Assembly (NCBI GenBank): GCA_963693305.1
Contig: OY855912.1
Coordinates: 1,277,501 to 1,341,500, forward strand
Origin: Meandrina meandrites
Lineage: Eukaryota > Cnidaria > Anthozoa > Scleractinia > Meandrinidae
DNA: 64,000 nt
Reading direction: 5' to 3'
In this document: piece by piece, positions 12,720 to 22,868 of the stretch
Layout of the letters: each line of letters starts with the position of its first letter
Position numbering within the stretch: the stretch's first letter is position 1
Notes under the pieces: model-generated
The model's input: only the letters and a program-made list of their open reading frames with translations
Database searches by the model: none
What the model was told of the DNA's origin: nothing
Position numbers and translations under genes: made by a program

Positions 12720-15700
12720 TATTTATATAGCGCCAATATCCTAAAAGTTCAAAAGCGCTTTACAGTTAGAAATATTAAAAACACTTGAAAAACATTAAAA
12801 ATTGTAAAATAGTTATAAAAAATGCCTTAAGACTAATAAAATAAAAATAAAAAAAATGTCACTAAAAAGTTATAAAAATGCTTTTTTAAAAAGGAACGTT
12901 TTTAGTTTATGTTTAAAAAGGGACACTGAGGAGCTGTTCTTGATGTCAGACGGAAGAGTGTTCCAGAGTGTAGGAGCTGCTACAGAGAAAGATCTTGCGC
13001 CATATGTTTTCAAATTGAAGTGCGGAATGGAAAGAAGTTCTTTAGAAGATGAACGTAGCTGACGAGACGGAGTGTAAGGAGTGAGAAGATCGCGAACGTA
13101 TGAAGGTGCCAGATCGTTTAGGGCCTTGTACGTGATGAGTAGAATTTTAAAGATGATACGATAGTTAACAAAAAAAAAATCAGGGCTTCACTATATTCGT
13201 AGCCCTGATTTTTTTCAGGCTTCTTTATTCCAATTGCTTAAATTGGAAATTCACTGCGAAGATCACATATCACCTTCATATATATCCGCAGTTCATATAT
13301 GAATCATTTCATATACATTACATCATTATGTATAATTTGCTGGCCTTTTTTGTTAAAGAAAAGAAAGCTAACACTTCTTGACTTCCTGTTGCAAGCATGG
13401 GGAAAGGTTTGGAAAAACTAGATACATAGTTCTTATGTAAACCCTTGCCTACGACTTGGGTTCAAAAGTTCCTATGTTTTTGCTGCAACATTTGTAATCA
13501 CGCGCGCCCATAGAGACTTCTTCTATATAAAAACTGAAAAATCGAAAATTAGAACTGTGCATGAGTGTATCCATAAGCACCCCACACGAGTGCGACAGAA
13601 CATCGACAACAACAGTAGCAAGAATAGAAATAAAGGTAGGAATAATATTAATAACAATGTTAACAACACAAATATGGCCCTTCTCGATTGAGTGCCGCAA
13701 AACCAACATCAATCATTCTGGCTAATCACAAAGGACATACATCATCATCAACAGCAACAAACACCATCATCAACAGCAACAACACAAACACCATCATCAG
13801 CAACAACACAAACACCATCATCAGCAACACAAAAAAACATCATGAGTAACACAAACACCGTCATCAGCCACACAAACACCATCATCAGCAACACAAAAAC
13901 CATCATCAGCAACTAAAAAACCATCATCAGCAACACAAACAAACATCATCAGTAACTAAAAAACCATCATCAGCAACTAAAAAACCATCATCAGCAACAC
14001 AAACACCATCATCAGCAACTAAAAAACCATCAGCAGCAGCACAAAAACCATCATCAGCAACACAAACACCATCATCAGTAACACAAACACCATCATCAGC
14101 CACACAAACACCATCATCAGCAACAACACAAACACCATCATCAGCAACTAAAAAACCATCAGCAGCAGCACAAAAACCATCATCAGCAACACAAACACCA
14201 TCATCAGCAACACAAACAAACATCATCAGTAACACAAACACCATCATCAGCAACACAAACACCATCATCAGCAACAACACAAACACCATCATCAGCAACA
14301 CAAAAACCATCATCAGCAACACAAACACCATCTTCAGCAGCACAAGAACCATCAGCAGCAGCACAAAAACCATCATCAGCAGCACAAAAACCATCATCAG
14401 CAACACAAACACCATCATCAGCCACACAAACACCATCATCAGCAACAACACAAAAACCATCATCAGCAACACAAACAAACATCATCAGTAACACAAACAC
14501 CGTCATCAGCCACACAATTACCATCATCAGCAACAACACAAACACCATCATCAGCAACACAAAAACCATCATCAGCAACACAAACACCATCAGCAGCAGC
14601 ACAAAAACCATCATCAGCAGCACAAAAACCATCATCAGCAACACAAACACCATCATCAGCCACACAAACACCATCATCAGCAACAACACAAAAACCATCA
14701 TCAGCAACACAAACACCATCATCAGTAACACAAACACCATCATCAGCAGCAACACAAACACCATCATCAGCAACACAAACACCATCATCAGCAACACAAA
14801 AACCATCATCAGCAACACAAACACCATCATCAGCAACACAAAAACCATCAGCAGCAGCAGAAAAACCATCATCAGCAGCACAAAAACCATCATCAGCAAC
14901 ACAAACAAACATCATCAGTAACACAAACACCACCATCAGCCACACAAACACCATCATCAGCAACACAAAAACCATCATCAGCAACACAAACACCATCATC
15001 AGCAGCAACACAAACACCATCATCAGCAACACAAAAACCATCATCAGCAACACAAACACCATCATCAGCAACACAAAAACCATCATCAGTAACACAAACA
15101 CCATCATCAGCAACACAAACACCATCATCAGCAACACAAAAACCATCATCAGCAACACAAAAACCATCATCAGCAACACAAACACCAGCAACACAAACAC
15201 CATCATCAGAAACAACAGACACCATCATCAACAACAACAAACACCATCATCAGAAACAACAAACACCATCATCAGCAACAACAAACACCATCATCAGCAA
15301 CAACAACAAACACCATCATCAGCAACAACAACAAACACCATCATCAGCAACAACACAAACACCATCATCAGCAACTAAAAAACCATCAGCAGCAGCACAA
15401 AAACCATCATCAGCAACACAAACACCATCATCAGTAACACAAACACCATCATCGGCCGCACAAACACCATCATCAACAACAGCAAACACCATCGTCAACA
15501 ACAACAAACACCATCATCAACAACAACAACAAACACCATCATCAGCAACAACACAAACACCATCATCAGCAACTAAAAATCCATCAGCAGCAGCACAAAA
15601 ACCATCATCAGCAACACAAACACCATCATCAGCAACACAAACAAACATCATCAGTAACACAAACACCATCATCAGCCACACAAACACCATCATCAGCAAC

Positions 15701-18700
15701 AACACAAACACCATCATCAGCAACACAAAAACCATCATCAGCAACACAAACACCATCATCAGCAGCACAAAAACCATCAGCAGCAGCACAAAAACCATCA
15801 TCAGCAGCACAAAAACCATCATCAGCAACACAAACAAACATCATCAGTAACACAAACACCATCATCAGCCACACAAACACCATCATCAGCAACTAAAAAA
15901 CCATCATCAGCAGCAACACAAACACCATCATCAGCAACAACAAACACCATCATCAGCAACAACAAACACCATCATCAACAACAACAACAAACACCATCAT
16001 CAGCAACAACACAAACACCATCATCAGCAACTAAAAAACCATCAGCAGCAGCACAAAAACCATCATCAGCAACACAAACACCATCATCAGTAACACAAAC
16101 ACCATCATCGGCCACACAAACAAGATCATCAGCAACACAAAAACCATCATCTGCAACACAAAACCCATCATCAGCAACACAAACACCATCATCAGCAACA
16201 CAAACACCATCATCAGAAACAACAGACACCATCATCAACAACAACAAACACCATCATCAGCAACAACAAACACCATCATCAGCAACAACAAACACCATCA
16301 TCAGCAACAACACAAACACCATCATCAGCAACTAAAAAACCATCAGCAGCAGCACAAAAACCATCATCAGCAACACAAACACCATCATCAGTAACACAAA
16401 CACCATCATCGGCCACACAAACACCATCATCAGCAACAACAAACACCATCATCAACAACAACAACAACAAACACCATCATCAGCAACAACACAAACACCA
16501 TCATCAGCAACAACAACAAACACCATCATCAGCAACAACAAACACCATCATCAGCAACAACACAAACACCATCATCAGCAACAACACAAACACCATCATC
16601 AGTAACACAAACAAACACCATCATCAGCAACAACAAACACCATCATCAGCAACACAAACACCATCATCAGCAACAACACAAACACCATCATCAGCAACAA
16701 CAACAAACACCATCATCAGCAACAACAAACACCATCATCAGCAACAACACAAACACCATCATCAGCAACAACACAAACACCATCATCAGCAACAACAACA
16801 ATCACCATCATCAGCAACTAAAAAACCATCATCAGCAGCAAAAAAACCATCATCAGCAACACAAACACCATCATCAGTAACACAAACACCATCATCAGCA
16901 ACTAAAAAACCATCATCAGCAGCAACAAAAACACCATCATCAGCAACAATAAACACCATCATCAGCAACACAAACACCATCATCAGCAACAACAAACACC
17001 ATCATCAACAACAACAACAAACACCATCATCAGCAACAACACAAACACCATCATCAGCAACTAAAAAACCATCAGCAGCAGCACAAAAACCATCATCAGC
17101 AACACAAACACCATCATCAGTAACACAAACACCATCATCGGTCACACAAACACCATCATCAACAACAAAAAAACCATCATCAACAACAACAACAAACACC
17201 ATCATCAACAACAACAACAAACACCATCATCGGTCACACAAACACCATCATCAGCAACACAAAAACCATCATCAGCAACACAAACACCATCATCAGCAAC
17301 AACAGACACCATCATCAGCAACAACAAACACCATCATCAACAACAACAACAAACACCATCATCAGCAACAACAAACACCATCATCAGCAACAACAACAAA
17401 CACCATCATCAGCAACAACAAACACCATCATCAGATACCAATTGGACAACTTTACAAACGGCAATAAAAGAGCATCATAAACTACCACACACAAAACTGG
17501 TATTAAGTAAGTAAGTCAGTATATTTCCTACCGTTTTCACAATCAAGGCCAGTAAATCCGGGAATACACAAACATTGATAATCTCTGTCTGTAAAACCAG
17601 CCTGGCAGGTTGCTTTGTTTCTGCAAGGTTTCTTTGCACACGCATTCTTAAATGGGTAGAAAATAAAAGAAAATACGCTTGATCTCAGTAAAATTCTTCG
17701 ATAATTATTTTACAACGATATTTAAAAACTATAGCCATCTCAGAACTTGCTCATGTGCCAACGATATGCCTGGTAGAAGATTTTGCGGAGTTTCATTTAC
17801 ACAGGATCGCAAGTACATGCAAGTTGCACCAAATCTTTTCAAAGTGTCGAGCACGCGTGCATTTTGGTAAGCTCGCATAATTTTTATTAAGAGAACGATG
17901 GTTACAATATTTAATTTACCTCAGCTCCGCGATACACAAAATATCGGTTCTTTACGAGGTCTCCTGAGTGTTCATTGTCGTGTTCATAAGTAGCGTTATT
18001 CAAATCACACTTGTGTTCTCCATTTGCCTCTTTCTCCTTTCTAAAATTATAACTGACACAGTTTGGTTCCAGGTAACATTGCCATTCGCAGATATCCTCA
18101 TTGTTGACGCAAATGGTTCGTATCACGTGATTCTTCATCCAGTAGCCATGGATGGGAGCACTGGTGAATTTTAACTCGCGACATTGACCTGAAGAAGAAA
18201 GATTTTGACAAGCCGCCGTTAGTGCCACAAGTACGTCTTCCACACCTTTATGTTATCTTATATCGAAGTCCAAAAAGAAAAAATAACAATTTCATTAAAA
18301 TAACAATTATATTAAAAGCGCTCGTTCTCAGTGCAATTTGAGCTTATAGACACGCTGCCCTAAATGACTTATTTTTTCAAAAAAAAACAACACACAATTA
18401 TGATGTAATTTTTCGTTTTGAAATGACTATTATTTTCTACCGGGAACTACTTTTGCGGGACTAAAAATCACAAACTGCATGAAAACCGCAAAAATAAACT
18501 GTAATCCTACACAGTAGTCGGTATTTCAGGTGATCAATACTTTGTCGAAGGCAAAAGTTTGCATAAACTTCTACTTTCCGTATCAGTCAAAACAGGATGT
18601 TATTGTGTTTTATGTTGAACATCAAAACCTTGTGTTCTATGGCACTATGAAGAAAGTATAAAAATTAACGAACAAAACGCTCTCACAAAAAAAAGATAAT

Positions 18701-20696
18701 TCTACTTAAGGTGGCTTTGTCTAAAAATTATTTTGTGGTAAAATTCCCTTAAAGGAAGGCCAGGAAAATCTATTTTTTTTTGCAAGAGGTAAGATTTTCG
18801 AAGTGTGTTTTTTACAAGAGTTCGAAGTGTTTTTTTTTTACAAGGGTTAAGATTATCGAAGATTCATGATGGTACGGTAATTGTTAAAGTTATGTGCAGG
18901 TCATTTCTTGAGGCCCGATTAACCTCGCAGAACCTACTCGGTAAACATGTGAGTTTCCTCCAGCAACTTCTACAGCTGTGTGATGATATTTTATATAAAT
19001 GAAAAATAGAAGTCATACAGTGCTCTAAGCACGAGAAATACTTTACGGCTGTCAATTTATCAAGTTTTTGTTCGTCTTCTCTGCCTGCATCCCAATGACC
19101 AAACAGTATTTGCAAAGCCTGCTAAACGGAGCAAATGTAACAGATTCAAATTTAAAATTGAGTAAAAATGCTCCTTTTCAGAAGTTTTCCATTTATTCTT
19201 ATTGAGAGCGAAAGAATAGAAATTTTGTTTGATTTCTTTAGCGACGAAAATAGATATAACTTATTTCATAGTTATATACTGTATTGCTTTGAAGGTCAAA
19301 ATCTGTAAAAGGATGTTTCAATTTTTGAGGCACCTTGAGTAGGTGACACAGCTGGAACGAAAACTGACAAAAGTTGAACACAAATTTAAAAAGGGAAAAC
19401 GTGCTGGTCGGACGGTTTGAGTTTAGCAATAGTATTGTCCAATTTTCTTTGAACTCGAAATGATAGTTACGTATAGAAACCTTTCTTGGTCTCGGATTGA
19501 CTGGTAGGCCAACCCGAAGACACCAGAAACAAGTAATTATACTACCGGGATGGAATAATCCTAACATGTCTGAAATTAAAATGAAGATCATGTTGATCAC
19601 GTTAATGATTTCATTATAAAGCAGGCAAACCTCAAGTGGGGGTGCAACAAAAAATCCCTTGAGAAAGGACGATTTATGGCCATATTTGCCAATGACGATC
19701 TCCCGGCCATACATTTAGGTAATTTATTTTGACAAAACGAAACGAACCCAGCGACAGTTGGTGAACAAATTTGAATGGACATGTCAAAACCACCTGTTTA
19801 ACGAGCTAAGACATTGCTGAGAGTAAGTTAATAAATTAAGGCTTCCGCTCGGCGGTGCATTTAAATGTGAATTATTAATATAAAGTCCAATTTTATATCA
19901 ACTGTCGAGCTAACAGTAAATTTTTACAAATTTTACCACAGTCTGCTTAGCGAAACTAAAAAAGAAAGGTTATGAACAAAATAGAACTGAAAATGTTGTG
20001 TTGCTTTTATCTTGTTTTAGACTGACGAATATTCTCGAGCACTGATCAATTTTTCATGTTGCGCGAATTGCTGCGAACAAATGTTGCAAATGAGCGGACA
20101 GTTTTCCTTGCAAAAATTGGTTGACCGACCCCATTTAATACTCGGAAAAAAATGATCTGGTTTAATAACGATGAACAAACTTTAACAACGGCATTAGCCT
20201 TCCTTTTTACCAAAGCATTATATTCCGAACTCGACTCTACATTTTGGTAACTTGAACACGTTAGTTTTTTCATGTTTTCACGCCAATGTTTTTCGTAATT
20301 GCGCACTTATCCACATACGTAACTGCATCAAGTCCAAAATTTTGCAAAATGGCTTATTAATTAGGGCAATTTATCGAAAATGTGATGGCTTCTCCGTTTA
20401 TATGATCCGATACATTAGCAAATTTTGGTGAAATATAAAACAGCAGGTGAACGTTCATACGTTCATCGTCGAGTAAATGCGTTTTTTATCATTGTGATGA
20501 ACACAACAAAATTGAAAGATTAGAGATAAATACCTTAACAAGGACAACTAACAAGTACTATAAATTGGCAAAAAAAATAATCGGGCAATAAAAAGAGGAA
20601 CAGCCAGAATATTCTCAAACACTGACAGAATAGAACTTCACCTTGTGAATCCGGGATCAGGGAAGCCAACAAGACGCAGAAAAATACAGAATGCAT
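401..20696 (-). CDS. Gene 1: secreted PAN-EGF-LamG multidomain protein, 3' end outside the window
   Basis: Predicted exons in transcript order: 20642-20696, 17920-18188, 17532-17646, 12430-12552, 10790-10912, 10423-10485, 4652-5290, 2899-3003, 2691-2813, 2327-2389, 401-1036. They sum to 2314 nt, ending in phase 1 as the last donor requires, with no internal stop. Domains: signal peptide, PAN/apple, EGF, two cbEGF, mini-EGF, LamG-like, five-cysteine EGF, cbEGF, mini-EGF, LamG-like. By comparison with gene 2, the missing 3' part should hold further EGFs and the glycine-rich domain. The protein is probably secreted and adhesive; ligand unknown. The distinctive feature is the repeated mini-EGF/LamG cassette. 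The exon chain is directly supported by splice signals and phases. That all exons join into one mRNA is inference from gene 2 colinearity; the 5-kb intron holding the 5.6-9.6 kb element is the least certain link. Confidence 0.8.
1141..1640 (+). mobile_element. tRNA-derived SINE in intron
   Basis: The head looks tRNA-like: an A-box-like GGCCTAATGGTTAGTGCGC, then a rearranged B-box area with repeated GGGTTCC. The common SINE segment CTTGGGCAAGACACTTTA follows, and a TAAA-rich tail lies at about 1610-1640. It sits in the intron upstream of the LamG exon and occurs at the same place at 5358 and 38692, so it predates the cassette duplication. Confidence 0.75.
2327..2389 (-). CDS. Gene 1 exon: 21-codon mini-EGF
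   Basis: 63 nt, phase 1-1, acceptor TTTTAG and donor G|GTAACT. With the shared first base it reads [12 protein letters not shown] then [10 protein letters not shown]. It keeps the calcium-binding start DIDEC and the terminal cysteine of a cbEGF but lacks the middle third with cysteines 3 to 5, so only three cysteines remain. The same short form occurs at 10423 and 39888, so it is an established exon rather than a new lesion. Confidence 0.75.
2691..2813 (-). CDS. Gene 1 exon: calcium-binding EGF, probable hybrid exon
   Basis: 123 nt, phase 1-1. All six cysteines are present, with a DIDEC start, a Ca-binding/Asx-hydroxylation pattern (C-x-N-x4-Y-x-C-x-C in [12 protein letters not shown]) and [12 protein letters not shown]. 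The intron on its 5' (right) side matches the one beside the gene 2 EGF at 36425. The intron on its 3' (left) side matches the one beside the EGF at 40258. The exon therefore sits at the joint of an unequal exchange. Confidence 0.88.
2899..3003 (-). CDS. Gene 1 exon: five-cysteine EGF lacking the first cysteine
   Basis: 105 nt, phase 1-1, acceptor TTTCGTTGCTCAG. It encodes [20 protein letters not shown], then [16 protein letters not shown]. Cysteines 2 to 6 are normal; the DIDEC part is missing. The TGC that would encode cysteine 1 lies inside the acceptor tract. The same state is found at 36634 and 63453. Confidence 0.78.
3053..3393. mobile_element. 341-bp MITE with TTTAA duplication
   Basis: Ends are inverted: AGGGACACTGTCACG on the left and CGTGACAGTGCCCC on the right, flanked by TTTAA at 3048-3052 and 3394-3398. 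The matching introns near 36790 and 63605 lack it and keep a single copy of the target region. It is therefore an insertion specific to this gene 1 copy. Superfamily not assigned. Confidence 0.8.
3872..4216. mobile_element. MITE with ACACTAGGCGACA-type inverted ends
   Basis: About 330 bp with inverted ends, clearest in the sister copy at 37193-37526, where ACACTAGGCGACA faces TGTCGCCTAGTGT. This copy has diverged ends (ACACTAGGGGAAA). It lies in the intron between LamG and the five-cysteine EGF, in the same place in both genes, so it predates the duplication. Confidence 0.65.
4652..5290 (-). CDS. Gene 1 exon: LamG-like domain, proximal copy
   Basis: 213 codons, phase 1-1, same borders as the exon at 401. 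It shares the motifs [26 protein letters not shown] and [17 protein letters not shown]. Relative to the other two LamG exons it has scattered substitutions and one extra codon, so it is the older, more diverged copy in gene 1. Confidence 0.87.
5358..5626 (+). mobile_element. tRNA-derived SINE, 3' part displaced by a later insertion
   Basis: Better preserved head than the copy at 1141: A box GGCCTAATGGTTAGTGCGC and B box GGGTTCGAGCC. An internal segment present in the other copies is missing around 5485-5500. The SINE body stops at 5635 where the 4-kb composite element begins, and resumes at 9609. Confidence 0.8.
5813..6007. repeat. 9-bp minisatellite, left arm (ACCGAGCGT)
   Basis: About 21 units of 9 bp, the central ~14 nearly perfect ACCGAGCGT. 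Open frames over it (TERTER..., RSVRSV...) are by-products of the 9-bp period. The complementary unit ACGCTCGGT fills the array at 7492-8040, so the two arms could pair. Confidence 0.9.
6008..7491. other. Interior of the composite element, no gene recognised
   Basis: AT-rich sequence between the two minisatellite arms. It holds a run of 19 C at 6255-6273 and no open frame with recognisable motifs. The longest open frames (6834-7124, 7260-7490) show no domain and no splice context that I trust. Confidence 0.6.
7492..8040. repeat. 9-bp minisatellite, right arm (GGTACxxTC variants)
   Basis: About 60 units of 9 bp with variant types GGTACAGTC, GGTACGGTC, GGTACGTTC and GGTACGCTC. The GGTACGCTC block at about 7820-7950 is the reverse complement of the left arm unit. 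Long open frames on both strands come from the period being a multiple of three. Confidence 0.9.
8229..8298. repeat. Hairpin-forming inverted repeat
   Basis: ACAAGTCGAGCT at 8229 faces AGCTCGACTTGT at about 8287, around a loop rich in GAGCGCGAAGCGC. It lies at the junction between the minisatellite part and the gene-fragment part of the composite element, upstream of the zinc-finger ORF. Confidence 0.7.
8508..8913 (+). pseudogene. 5' fragment of a ZAD-like zinc-finger ORF
   Basis: The likely start is the ATG at 8508 ([20 protein letters not shown]). Two CxxC pairs, CLQC and CRSC about 48 residues apart, enclose [14 protein letters not shown] and a helical stretch. This spacing resembles a zinc-finger-associated (ZAD-type) domain. 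The frame runs on through [12 protein letters not shown] and then enters an unrelated inverted repeat at 8914, so the gene body is lost. It is probably the first exon of a transposon-encoded or host gene carried by the composite element. Family assignment is inference from cysteine spacing only. Confidence 0.45.
8914..9592. mobile_element. Internal inverted-repeat unit carrying the helicase fragment
   Basis: AGACTTTCTAAAAGTCGGTC at 8914-8933 (extending to about 8952) is the reverse complement of the sequence at about 9552-9592. The unit looks like an internally deleted DNA transposon: inverted end, helicase 5' coding part, its upstream region with an ATTGGTT (CCAAT-type) box near 9466, inverted end. 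I see no convincing target-site duplication around it. Confidence 0.6.
8953..9307 (-). pseudogene. N-terminal fragment of a RecQ-like superfamily 2 helicase
   Basis: From ATG at 9307 the frame reads [20 protein letters not shown], with a Q-like [20 protein letters not shown], Walker [10 protein letters not shown] and motif Ia-like [12 protein letters not shown]. These are typical of RecQ family ATPases. After about 118 residues (DAKYS) the frame enters the inverted repeat, so the DEAH box, C-terminal helicase lobe and everything downstream are absent. A helicase plus a cysteine-rich ORF is reminiscent of helicase-encoding Academ DNA transposons, but no transposase is present to test that. Non-functional as a helicase. 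Confidence 0.7.
9618..10422. other. Intron sequence and displaced SINE 3' end
   Basis: 9618-9745 is the 3' part of the SINE split by the composite element, ending in a TAAA-rich tail. The rest is intron colinear with 1640-2326 and 39190-39887. It contains no further exon that I can support. Confidence 0.7.
10423..10485 (-). CDS. Gene 1 exon: 21-codon mini-EGF, proximal copy
   Basis: 63 nt, phase 1-1, encoding [12 protein letters not shown] then [10 protein letters not shown] with three cysteines. Same position relative to the upstream EGF (about 300 bp) as in gene 2. Confidence 0.75.
10790..10912 (-). CDS. Gene 1 exon: calcium-binding EGF
   Basis: 123 nt, phase 1-1, acceptor GTTGTAG, donor G|GTAACT. 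Six cysteines: [42 protein letters not shown]. It carries the Ca-binding and Asx-hydroxylation signature. Counterpart of the gene 2 exon at 40258. Confidence 0.9.
10913..12429. other. Gene 1 intron, nothing recognised
   Basis: Colinear with 40381-41900 of gene 2, with small indels. Contains T-runs near 11190 and a short C-rich tract near 11540. No exon, RNA gene or bounded repeat seen. Confidence 0.6.
12430..12552 (-). CDS. Gene 1 exon: calcium-binding EGF (second after PAN)
   Basis: 123 nt, phase 1-1. [42 protein letters not shown] gives six cysteines with the cbEGF consensus. The same exon in gene 2 is at 41901. Confidence 0.9.
12639..13324 (-). mobile_element. Retroposon-like insertion with a 15-bp duplication
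   Basis: ATTATGTATAATTTG stands at 12624-12638 and 13325-13339; gene 2 has it once near 42098. The 686-bp insert has AAGGTGATATGTGATCTT near its left end and the inverse at about 13260-13277, a (TAA)n tract at 12658-12717, and a middle part with AGCGCTTTACA. A 15-bp duplication with a simple-repeat tail fits target-primed retroposition of a SINE or LINE 3' end, possibly with one element nested in another. Confidence 0.7.
13735..17440. repeat. 3.7-kb intronic minisatellite, 21-bp based unit
   Basis: The dominant unit is CACCATCATCAGCAACACAA plus A (21 bp), mixed with 18-, 24- and 27-bp variants built from CAA, CAC and CATCAT. Nearly all steps are multiples of three, so long open frames appear on both strands (TPSSATQ plus; VCVADDG and MVFVLLM minus). 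These are not genes: the array lies between two well-defined exons of the minus-strand gene. Gene 2 holds only about 0.8 kb of the same array. Confidence 0.92.
17532..17646 (-). CDS. Gene 1 exon: EGF, phase 0 to 1
   Basis: 115 nt. It begins in phase 0 after a TTTAAG acceptor and ends in phase 1 before [36 protein letters not shown]: six cysteines in the Notch/laminin style (CxCxPGFTGxxC) without a calcium-binding start. The phase-0 start exactly matches the phase-0 end of the PAN exon. Confidence 0.88.
17920..18188 (-). CDS. Gene 1 exon: PAN/apple domain
   Basis: 269 nt, phase 1 in, phase 0 out. It encodes [20 protein letters not shown], then [20 protein letters not shown] and VSYNF, followed by HKCDLNN. 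This cysteine pattern (C, C, CxxxC, C, C) and the CVSYNF/CDLN ending are typical of PAN/apple modules, which mediate protein or carbohydrate binding. The coding sequence appears identical to the gene 2 exon at 43747. Confidence 0.88.
18189..20641. other. Gene 1 first intron
   Basis: Colinear with 44016-46187. One difference is a ~257-bp block at about 18866-19122 absent from gene 2 (joint near 44663), either an insertion here or a deletion there. No exon seen; open frames at 19238-19782 have no domain and differ between copies. Confidence 0.6.
20642..20696 (-). CDS. Gene 1 exon 1: start codon and signal peptide
   Basis: ATG at 20696, purine at -3 (GAAG before ATG), then [18 protein letters not shown] and a donor CAAG|GTGAAG in phase 1. 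A short polar start, a hydrophobic core ([11 protein letters not shown]) and a polar end form a standard signal peptide. Joined to the PAN exon it reads SQGQCREL, so the frame continues without a gap. Too short for most ORF finders. Confidence 0.85.
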
Positions 20697-21430
20697 CTTC
20701 ACGGTGGCCTTACGAAAACTTCACAAAAAATTGTTCAATGATGCTACATTCCAACGAGAGGCTTTGGTGGGTGGTTCTATGAGCTAAGCTGCAACATCTG
20801 AAGTTGATTTAAGATTATTCCGTATTTAGATATACCTGTTCCGTAGATGAATCACCTTTTAGTTATTGGTGGTTGCTACGACCAACGAGTTTCCCCGTAT
20901 TGTGGTTGGTGGAGTAATTATTTTTTTCGTCGTAAAACAAAGCTTTTATTTTGACAGGCAATTGTCTCTAATATAAATAAAAGAAAGATGTTTCTGTGTT
21001 TACGTAGTTTGCCATAGCTTCATTTTAAAACAAACTCTGGGCGTTCTGCCTACAGTTAAACGAAGAAAAAAAGAAAAAGCACTTTCAAAAAACGCTTCAA
21101 ATTTGTCATCGTTGCTTCACATGCTGTCATCACAGAAAGGTTCCAAAATATTAATGACATTCTGCGGGCGCGCAATTGCCGCCAAAACTGCCGTTTATAA
21201 ACGTGTCAAATTTCCAGTAAGAAACTATCTCTCTGGAACCTCTATTCTCAGTATTCAAAAGGAAATAAAAGAAGAATATTTCCATAACAATAGATATCCC
21301 ACAATTCTTAGCGTTGTATATATTACCGCCTTTCTTTGTATTGTGTGGATTTGTTTAACAACATCTCTCAGTGAAGACAGTGACTTTTTCGTTTGTTTGT
21401 CCTGCTTTCTTGTTTTTGTTGTTTAGAACC

Positions 21431-21632
21431 AGAGTTTTGAAATGAAGTAATATGTGCGTGAGTGGTTCGGCCACCGCACTAGAGTTCTGGAAATTAAAGA
21501 ACATGTGCGTGAATGGTATGGCCACCACACCAGAGTTCTGAAATGAAAGAATATGTGCGTGAGGGGTATGGCCACCAAACCAGAGTTTTTTAAATGGAGG
21601 AATATTTTCGTGACTGGTGTGGCCACTGCACT
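21431..21632. repeat. About four 50-bp tandem repeats
   Basis: Each unit starts AGAGTT and ends in GGCCACC.CACC/T, with a shared core ATGTGCGTGA. Counterpart at 46977-47178 with the same number of units, so this array has been stable since the duplication. Confidence 0.8.
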
Positions 21633-22577
21633 AGGTTCTGTAATTGTCCTATCTGCGCATTAGTCGGTATTGTTTACCGCCACAAAGTGTTATTACTGGT
21701 GAGTTATATACTTGCTGATGGACGACTCAGCGTCCTCGTGTGATTTTTATTTTCTTTTTCCCATTGTTGCTCGTCAACATGTCTATTTTGTGACGTCTTT
21801 GTCTTAGTTTGCAGTATTTATACTGAATGGGTTTTTGGTGTGGTTTGAGCTCAGTTCTGTGCTGTTTTAATAGCGTCGCTACGGTGCAATTCTATTGTGT
21901 TTTAATTTTCGGCGCGGCTACGACGCTAATTTTTTCGATGGAATCTGGTCATATATTCCGACTACAGTGTTTTTTCTGTGACCGCCCAAATTAACACTCA
22001 GGGACCGCAGCAAAATTAAAGCACGGTTGGACCTGGTTGAAGGATTTTGAACGAGTTATTCTTTGACATTTTTTCAAGACCACTTTCTCAAGCGGCGTTT
22101 TCAGGAATTTGACTTTCTTGTTTTGGATTTCTATAACAGATTTCTTTAGGTGTTGGAGAGCTTGTTGGAAAGTTCTTTCTTTGTTTCCCGGTTGTGACTT
22201 TCCATTTGCATTCTAATTAAGTTTTCTCGCTTCAACGTTAAGTTTCGCGGCGTTTAGTTAGGGTTGCTATGGTTTTGTTCTGTGTGTAACATTGAATGGG
22301 GTGCAAAAACACGCCAAGTCTTTGCATCAGAAGTCTCTGCGAGATTTTCTGGTTGCTCTTGTTGGTGACCCGTTAAAGAGCAAGGTTCTCGAAAAGACCC
22401 ATAAGCTCCTGAAGCATGCTACCGAAGCGAAGTAAAAGCGCGAATGGGAAAAGGGCCGTGAGAAACCTGAGGACTAAAGCGTGCCTCGCCTCCAATTTTC
22501 CCACGGCCATTTTCCCATTCTCGCTCTTTTTTTTGCTTCACGCTCGACGGACTAAGAAAGAAAAGAACTGTCCGTAG

Positions 22578-22868
22578 TCTAAAGCTCGGGCCAAACGATG
22601 ATTAGAGTTGATAAGAGTTCAAACTCTCGCTCTCGTTTTAGCTCTCATGCGCTCTCATCGACTCTCGTGCGCTATCATCAGCTTGAACGTGCTCAAATTT
22701 TTCATGAGAGTCAATGAGAGTTTTCTCTCGTTTGTAGTCACTCTTGACGGACTCTCGACGACTCTCGTTCTCGTTTAGCCGGAGTTGATGATAGTCGATG
22801 AGAGTTGGCGAAAACTCTCATGAGAGTCAACTCTCATCACCTCTCATACTCTTTTGGCCCGGGCCTTA
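22578..22868. mobile_element. MITE rich in GAGAGT/ACTCTC inverted segments
   Basis: Ends AAGCTCGGGCCAAACGA and TCTTTTGGCCCGGGCCTT are inverted. TAGTC stands on both outer sides. The inside is full of ACTCTC/GAGAGT palindromic pieces. Shared with 48130-48425. Confidence 0.6.

Noticed and set aside
13927..17220. Long minus-strand frames of VCVADDG and MVFVLLM repeats as a membrane or repeat protein
   Set aside because: They are readings of a minisatellite whose unit length is a multiple of three, located inside an intron between two phased exons; several frames are open at once.
19238..19714. 158-codon minus-strand frame in the first intron of gene 1
   Set aside because: No domain, no splice context, and not preserved in the colinear gene 2 intron.
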